This document shows positions 48,619-54,892 of a stretch of 54,892 nt of DNA, one piece after another (the first letter of the stretch is position 1; each line of letters starts with the position of its first letter). The notes under the pieces are model-generated. The model worked only from the letters and a program-made list of their open reading frames with translations. It was not told the origin of the DNA and made no database searches. The stretch is from assembly GCA_013115125.1 (NCBI GenBank), contig JABANN010000191.1, positions 1-54,892 of the forward strand, written 5' to 3'. The translations under genes and the position numbers were made by a program. The stretch is from Perkinsus olseni. Its lineage: Eukaryota > Perkinsozoa > Perkinsida.

Positions 48619-50043
48619 TCAAACGTGAATCGGGCACGGAGCCACTCATCGCAGGCTGCGATTCGCAGCACCAGTGACATCTCGGGAAAACCAGCACGCG
48701 TGCACATGACGGAGCGAAGTGAAGCACGAGTGTCGGAAAAGCTCCTACGATTCCAAAGGTTGAACTGCCCATGTGCCACGGCTTTGGTCGCTGACCACAG
48801 TTGTCGGATTGAAGGTATGATTCTCGATAGAGGCTTATAGACCCTCAGCTGGAAAGTTACGGCCATTCATAATGTTGAAGGCAATGGCGACTGACGATCC
48901 GTAAGGGCGCGCAGCGATAGGGAAAACTAGCCCGTGTGGTAGTAGCACGCATGAAGTTTATGCCACGAACAAACCATGTTATAGCGATGCTGTTGTCCGC
49001 ATCCCTTTGAGCGTTGATCCTTTGATTTCTTAGGAGCCTTAACGATAGTTTAACTATCGTAGTTAAGACCAGTCCACGATTGGCGAACAAGATGCAGTAG
49101 GCAAGGAAAAGCCGATATATAAATAGGGGCAACTATGAGAATAGCTTACTCGCAGAGATCGACCAGCTTCACGTGTATGCATACATACCTTGGCGCGCCG
49201 AACCTTGACGACTCTACTGATGAGCTTAAGCTAAACTCGCACAAGTTAAAGGGTTTAACGACTCTCCCATCTTCACGTTACCCTCCGTGTCACGCCGCCC
49301 GTGCACAGTCAAGGCGAGGACCGATAACGATGATCATGATCTAGTGCTTGCCCTGCCCTAGGAAAGACTCTCTTCGAGCAAGTTGCCTGGTTCGCTCGAA
49401 CTGAAGCTGCGCATGTGACAGAGAAATCTTCACTGCGCCAGTGGGAAACCACTGACGATGCAGCGACTCATTGTGGCCCAGTTGATGCGCACTCAAGCCG
49501 GTTTGCCGTCGCGGAATATCACGTTATTCGTGTGAAGAAATACTCGAGTCGCGGATCTTCTGTACGCATCTTTCCATCTTGCCAGCCCCTGACGAGGTTC
49601 AAGTTATGTAGGAAGGCCGCATAGTGGGTGCTGTTCTCGTGGTGGCCGCCTGCTTCCAGTAGTCTAGAGAAGCAGCTCTCCGCGAGAGATATCGAATAGA
49701 CGGCACCGTCTGAGGAGGATGATAAATATTTACATCACACGGTGGGCAAGGCCCTCAGCGACTTGCGTAGGGTAACACGGGCAGCTGGTAACCTAACCGA
49801 CGAGCTGAGACGTTGCCTGATCGCTTAGGATTTACTCACAGCTCGCACGCCCTGACCGGTTCCCACGCCGGTCAACAACGATCTATGGGAGGCGATAGGC
49901 TCACCTAAGTCTCCTTGCCAAACGGACAGCGCTGCAGCGTTCGACCACAGGACCGGGTGGTTTGTATCGTACCTCGCGGAGAATAAATCCATGGGCTAGC
50001 CTCAAACGCTGTGGCTGCCAGAATGGCGGAAAGCAGAGGCTTT
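48619..50043. other. Intergenic
   Basis: No gene recognised. A small palindrome CGATAGTTTAACTATCG lies near 49045. Short frames on both strands show no domain signals. Confidence 0.4.
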
Positions 50044-52772
50044 TCAACTTGAAGGAAAATACTCAGGTCCGAACGGTGCATACTGTATGGCTTCCATCAG
50101 GGTCCGCACTCCTTCGTCGAATCTACCATCTTGCCATACCAAACAGATGGCCAGGGCGTTGAGTGCATGGGGGACACGTCGTACTATGCCTAGCCCCTCT
50201 CTCAGAAGGGGCATCCCCGCTGCACAGTCACCCAAGGCCGCAAGGGTGTATCTGTGATCAAAGCTAGCTAGACACAGCAGGACAAATACCCCACCCCGCA
50301 TCCACGAGGAAGGCAAACCGAGATGTATCATCGAACCCGATGCCATGGCCGTTGCTGATCTTCACCATCCGCGTATGGGCTTGCCACAGCTGAAAAGGTG
50401 GGGGTCATGTTAGTCATCACGCGCTGATTCTCTTGTGCATGCGTGCATAGCTAGCACTCCAGCAACAAGATAGAAAGACGCCATCCTCCTTCCCAGCTTG
50501 CATTGACTATGAGCGACTGAAGGCCCCTGGCGAGCCCTACCTCGCCACGCTCAAGATGTATCTGGGCTACGCTGTAGTCCGTCACCGCATTGTCGTCGAA
50601 GATGCCCAGGCTCGCTTCGTATATCTCCCGTGCACCCTCGAGGTCCCCTTTCGAGTGGAGTACCGTACCATACCTGAGCACCAGAGGCCCGTCCGCAAGA
50701 CCGTGGTGGAATGGTCCTATCATCACTGATGTAGCGTCTTGCAACTCCTCCCCCAGGCCAGGGCGTCGGTCTCGTACAACTGGGCTCGGGTCTGCCATAG
50801 CCTCAGTCGACCGACGAAGAGGTTCAAGTAAAGGATCGAAAGCGCGACGAGGATGAGGAAGCCCCACGGCCTGAACTTGGACCCCGCCCGAACCAACAGA
50901 AGCATGGCGCCCACTGAGGGGATATACAGCAGCCTCTCACCGATCACCGTCCCAACGACTATCAATACGTTACTTGCAGGGACAAACGTTACGACCACTA
51001 CACCGAGTCCGAGAAGCCCCGTCCGGCAGCGATCGCGAAGGAAGACAGCAAGCAAGGCAGTGACCAGCGCATAGATGGCGAGGGGACCAAGGAGCCGATG
51101 GTCGTCTAGAGATCGCACAGCCGGTATGGCATCGTAGGAGTAGTCCCAAGACTGGTGCCACGGTAACAAGAGCAACTTGGCGTAGACAAAGTGCAGATGC
51201 ATGAACGATAGTCCACGGACCTGGGCGTCTGTGAGGTAGAGGTAGGGGACATCAGCGTAGGCGAAGTTCACCGGGTTGCCGCCGACTAGCAGCCATCGGA
51301 AGACGACCAGACTAAAGGTGGCCAGGGTGACGACGATGGAGTGGACGTACTTGCGGGGCTCGGTGGACAAGAGCAGCACGACGATGATGAGAGGGAGGAA
51401 GGTGAAGCCCGACTCCTTCGCAAATGCCGACAGAACGGCCAAGACGACTGCCAAGGGAAGGGAGGATGTGACTGATAGAAGGGCGAGGCACCCTAGGAGG
51501 CAAGCTAGCGAGTCGGCCTGGCCGACGACGTAGACGATGTTCTCGACGTGGACAGGATGGACTGCGAATAGCAGCGCTACCACAGCACACCAGAACGGGA
51601 CAAGGCCGACAACTCGATGGGAGAGGAGAGCGACAGTGACGGTAGTGAGGCTGTGGATGGCACAGCCGAGGAGGCGGAGGGCGAAGGCTGTGGGGTAGGT
51701 GGGCACTAGGAGGGTGATGACGAGACGGTAGAGGAGGGTGGTGACGGGGCGGAAGGACTTATGTGTTGCTCTGGGATCTCCGAAGAGGTAGTTACCCCAG
51801 AAGTCGTGGGTGAATACCTGCAGTCAGGGTCAGCCTGCCTGCTCAGAATCACGGTGCTATTCTTGGTTATTTGGCCGGCCAAGTTGTTTGTTATTTTTGG
51901 TAAAAAATATATCAGACAATAAAGCAACCGGAGTACATCGCTCAAACTGTGGTCGTCGCGGCTGTCGCTCGTCACAAAATTGTCCGTGATTCTGTCTACT
52001 GCTAGGCTTAAGTGATCTATCATTCAACTGTGGATGGTTCATTGAGGTTCGATGATCTGAGTTTGAGCTCTCCGATACCATGGCATTGTGCTATCTGAAT
52101 TACACAAGCCTACGAGCCCTATTTGATAAGGAACACTTTTTCTGTCCCTTGCAATAAATCCAGCGGAGCGAAACAGCGGCCGACCTCAGCCCACGGTCTA
52201 TCCCCGTTAGCAATGCCATTCTTCAAAACAGCAGGCAGTTCATCAATGAACCACTCGCGGTAGGATACGCACATGTACGCTGGCAAGGTGGCGATGAGAC
52301 CTGAGCCAGATAAGAGAAGGACTACTGTAGTCTTCTCGTTGGCACCCCTGTCGGCTGACCTAAGAGGCAGGCAGCCCACATCCCTCCGTTCGTTGCCGGG
52401 GACCGGACAGTGCTCTCGTCATCAGTGACAGTCGCTTGGTAATGGCCCTCAGTGGATGCTGTAGGGCATCCCGTAGAAGTAGATGGTGACGGGGAAAGCA
52501 TCTACGACCGTGACACAGAGCGATTACGACAGGTCGTATCTTTTGACCGTGAGACGAGCAAGCATGACGGTGACAAGGAACTCTGCATCGACGCTCACCG
52601 ATGTCTTCTCATCTTCCGAATCCTGTGGTGACACGCCGGGGGTGACAAGGGAGAACTCCTGCGGCCCTTCGGCTTGTAGTTCGGGCGAGTTCACATCCCC
52701 GACCAGGTCGGCGCCCCAGCGCTGATCGTAGAGGACGTCGGTCGACTCGTCAGCCTCGGTCGTGGCGGCCAT
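50044..52772 (-). CDS. TMTC-type ER O-mannosyltransferase with TPRs
   Basis: TMTC proteins are multi-pass ER membrane enzymes that add O-mannose, for example to cadherins, with C-terminal TPRs in the lumen. A probable first exon starts MAATTEADESTDVLYD at 52772. Around 52.2 kb is YREWFIDELPAVLKNG, the first luminal loop. After a long intron come THDFWGNYLFGDPRATHKSF, then many hydrophobic segments with AVHPVHVENIVYVVGQADSL, SAFAKESGFTFLP and ERLLYIPSVG, all family hallmarks. TPR-like repeats follow at 50.45-50.87 kb (LHSKGDLEGAREIYEASLG) and 50.04-50.35 kb (LVWQDGRFDEGVRTLMEAI). The usual Asp-Asp of the first loop appears as Asp-Glu. N-terminal exon joins and some TPR exons are not fully phased. 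Confidence 0.82.
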
Positions 52773-53170
52773 CGGGATGCAACGAAGGCTGCAGGAGAGG
52801 CTGCAGGAGGGAGCTATTGCATGCTCCTGACTGACAGCGAGCTTCGACCTCGTTCCGAAGGGGACTTGACGACGTAGTACGTTCTCCTGGCGTTCCGCTG
52901 GTCATCATCGCGCAATAGATTCACCAACTCCTCTTGGATGATGGTACGCCTCACCAGTTCGATCATGGATAATGGCAATTGCTCCTATCGCTCGTTGCGA
53001 GGTTATCACGGTGATGCTACATACGAGTAGTTGTCCCTGTGGGGGCCCTGTGGATGCGCTCTGGACAAGCATCCCTCCACATCGATCTGTTAGGCGAATC
53101 TCGAACCTCAGACGGGTCTATCGGCGTCTAACGACGCCGACGAGTGTCCGATACTGTACATGTTGTACTA

Positions 53171-53259
53171 ACAACAACGCAAGGCACGTCATTACAGCAA
53201 CAACAACAACAACAACAACGCAAGGCACGTCATTACAGCAACAACAACAACAACAACCT
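53171..53259. repeat. 41-bp duplicated unit with CAA runs
   Basis: A unit containing GCAAGGCACGTCATTACAG followed by a CAACAA run occurs twice, offset by 41 bp. It lies just past the stop codon of the signal-peptide gene on the minus strand. Confidence 0.8.
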
Positions 53260-53287
53260 CAGTCCAGCGGTGGTAGCTGTTGTAGCT

Positions 53288-54343
53288 TCACACGCTTCTC
53301 CACGCTCTGATATCTCGACGGCCGTATGTTCTAACATGTTTATTAGTCGACACGGAAGTGTCCTTCACACGGTCGTAGCCTTTCATAGCCGTCGAGTACC
53401 GACCACCACCACCACCACGGGCAAGCCCTCCCACAGACGCCCTAATCCACTGTAGAGGATCCGCCTTGTCGAAGACAGGTTCCAATATCGTGTACCTTAT
53501 CATCAAGGACAGATCCATCCCGTTGAGCCGGCTTCGCCCCAGGTCGGCGATTTGGGCCAAGAACACATCCCCAAGCTTGAGATAGAGGACACGATAGGAA
53601 GCAGCGTCCACATCACCCTCCTCACCGGGCTCAGCGACCACACGTCTTCGAGTGAGGTCTCCGTAATTCACCTCGGTGACCTCAAGATTCGGAGACCCGT
53701 CCTTGTACTCGAGGGAGATGCGCAAATCTTCAGAGTTGCCGAACCATTTGCCATCAGTCGCCGGCGGTCTCGGGTCGGGAGTGACCAACTCTGTGAGGAC
53801 CCCCTCCCTGCACATCGTCTCCAATTCCGTCATAATTTTTCTCTTCTCTCTGTCGTTTTCCATGTCCACAAGCTTCGTAGAGATCTCACCCAGAGGAGCC
53901 ACCCAACGCTCTACGTACGAGACGGCGGAGAAGCAAGTCTGGTTGGTGCCGTTTCCGAGCGTGGCAAGGTACTCCTGAGTTCCCCTGGGCCACTTCGCCG
54001 CTCGAATCGCGGTGATTTTGGTGACAGTCCCCTCGTTGATGGTGTGGTCATCATCGTCATCAAAGCCGAGGAAGTCATAGTAAGCATGGCGTATCCCATC
54101 TTGAAGCTTGTAAGATACGGAAAGGTTGACGGTCTTGCCACCGCCGGAGGGCTCCGGGTGACTTCCCCCTCCTCTGACGACCTCATGCGGGAATAGGTAA
54201 TAGCGTGCTTTGTTGTAGGGCCCGGTCAAGCAACGCGGGTGGCGTATCCCACCCTCCACCACAAGGGTTGAGGCAAGCACGAAGAGGAGTAGAAGTTGAA
54301 TCTTCGATCCAGACCGCCAAAGGTGTTCGCCAAAGGCCGGCAT
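53288..54343 (-). CDS. Putative secreted glycoprotein
   Basis: An uninterrupted 351-residue frame. The N-terminus MPAFGEHLWRSGSKIQ followed by LLLLFVLASTLVVEGG is a good signal peptide. The mature part contains N-glycosylation sequons (NLS, NGT, NQT), an acidic FDDDDDH patch, few cysteines, and a Gly-rich stretch near the C-terminus. No transmembrane segment or GPI-type tail is seen. No family recognised; it may be lineage-specific. The start is supported by the position of the hydrophobic core. Confidence 0.6.
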   Translation of the reverse strand: MPAFGEHLWRSGSKIQLLLLFVLASTLVVEGGIRHPRCLTGPYNKARYYLFPHEVVRGGGSHPEPSGGGKTVNLSVSYKLQDGIRHAYYDFLGFDDDDDHTINEGTVTKITAIRAAKWPRGTQEYLATLGNGTNQTCFSAVSYVERWVAPLGEISTKLVDMENDREKRKIMTELETMCREGVLTELVTPDPRPPATDGKWFGNSEDLRISLEYKDGSPNLEVTEVNYGDLTRRRVVAEPGEEGDVDAASYRVLYLKLGDVFLAQIADLGRSRLNGMDLSLMIRYTILEPVFDKADPLQWIRASVGGLARGGGGGRYSTAMKGYDRVKDTSVSTNKHVRTYGRRDIRAWRSV

Positions 54344-54892
54344 GAAGGACTACTACAAGAAGGGGAAAATCGAAATTCACTTCAAAGACGATCATGATCG
54401 CCGCAGCAGCAGCCCGCTTGAGAGACAGAGGGGAGATTTGTACTATTCCGGCTGTTACCACCAGCTTGTTGAAGGGTTCAAGACCCACGAAAATACTGGT
54501 CCAAGGCCTTCAACTTTGAACCTCCGCGGGAATGTAAACTCTCATCAATCAGACTACTGCTGCTGCTGGTGCTAAAGGTGGACAGATACAACTCAGTTTT
54601 CAGTTTCAGGAAAACACAGTATTAAGGCGCACTTCGAATTTTACCGTAAATGTGTAGTCCCATCAACCACACCGCTGTCAAGAGACTGCTTAAGGCCGAC
54701 TCAGTGTTGACACAACGGCCGAGTTTGGTCAGAGTTTTACGTCGGTGGGCGGCCACACCGACGAAAAACTTATCCGTGATTCACCCATAAAATTCCTAAT
54801 TTATATATTTCGTGATCATTCCGGGGCTCCTAATTTCGTCAACATCGTCAACGTTGTCCAAATTCCGAACGCAGCTAATGTTGACAACGTTG
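54344..54892. other. No recognisable gene
   Basis: Upstream of the putative secreted glycoprotein; becomes AT-rich near 54780-54830. Short frames only. Confidence 0.4.

Overview
This is nuclear DNA of a protist. Genes lie on both strands and are cut by very small GT-AG introns, mostly 39-57 nt. Two tRNA genes and several minisatellites are present. The short introns, an RRM of the kind common in dinoflagellates and their relatives, and a stretch resembling the Perkinsus/dinoflagellate spliced leader point to an alveolate. Perkinsus is the best guess. This is an inference; no ribosomal or other marker gene is present to prove it.

Layout. 1-2.9 kb: no gene I can name, and a 40-bp minisatellite holding an assembly gap. 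2.9-8.6 kb, minus strand: two cilium-related genes end to start, a DZIP1-like basal-body protein (821 residues from seven in-frame exons) and a PIH1-domain protein of the R2TP/dynein-arm assembly family. 9.6-25.4 kb: a decayed tandem array. Its one intact VPS54 gene (GARP tethering complex) is at 19.4-25.4 kb. Fragments of VPS54 and PIH1 lie at 10.9-18.9 kb, interleaved with two copies of a plus-strand gene for a putative secreted protein with C-terminal repeats, one intact and one broken.

25.6-29 kb, minus strand: two unknown genes and an NAD(P)-binding HTATIP2-like protein. 29-32.5 kb: exon-like blocks, tRNA-Arg(CCT), an RRM protein, and a long trinucleotide-rich tract. 33-35.3 kb: a 27-bp minisatellite with a gap, then a basic low-complexity protein. 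35.8-38.8 kb: a tandem pair of acyl-protein thioesterase genes. Each splices in frame to 320 residues and carries a SAP-like (MANF C-terminal-like) tail and a possible mitochondrial leader. 39.0 kb: tRNA-His(GTG). 39.4-41.8 kb: a complete DBP2/DDX5-type DEAD-box helicase.

42-54.9 kb: an intronless Arg/Ser-rich protein, a hairpin-rich intergenic stretch, a possible small gene, an intronless 911-residue WD-like protein, a TMTC-type O-mannosyltransferase with TPRs, and a signal-peptide protein.

The genes are mostly unrelated housekeeping functions (trafficking, RNA helicase, lipid deacylation, ER glycosylation, cilium assembly), as is usual for a eukaryotic locus. The DZIP1/PIH1 pair and the thioesterase pair are the only functional neighbours. 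Exon boundaries were read by eye from GT/AG sites and reading phase. No LTR, retroviral or other virus-like element was recognised.
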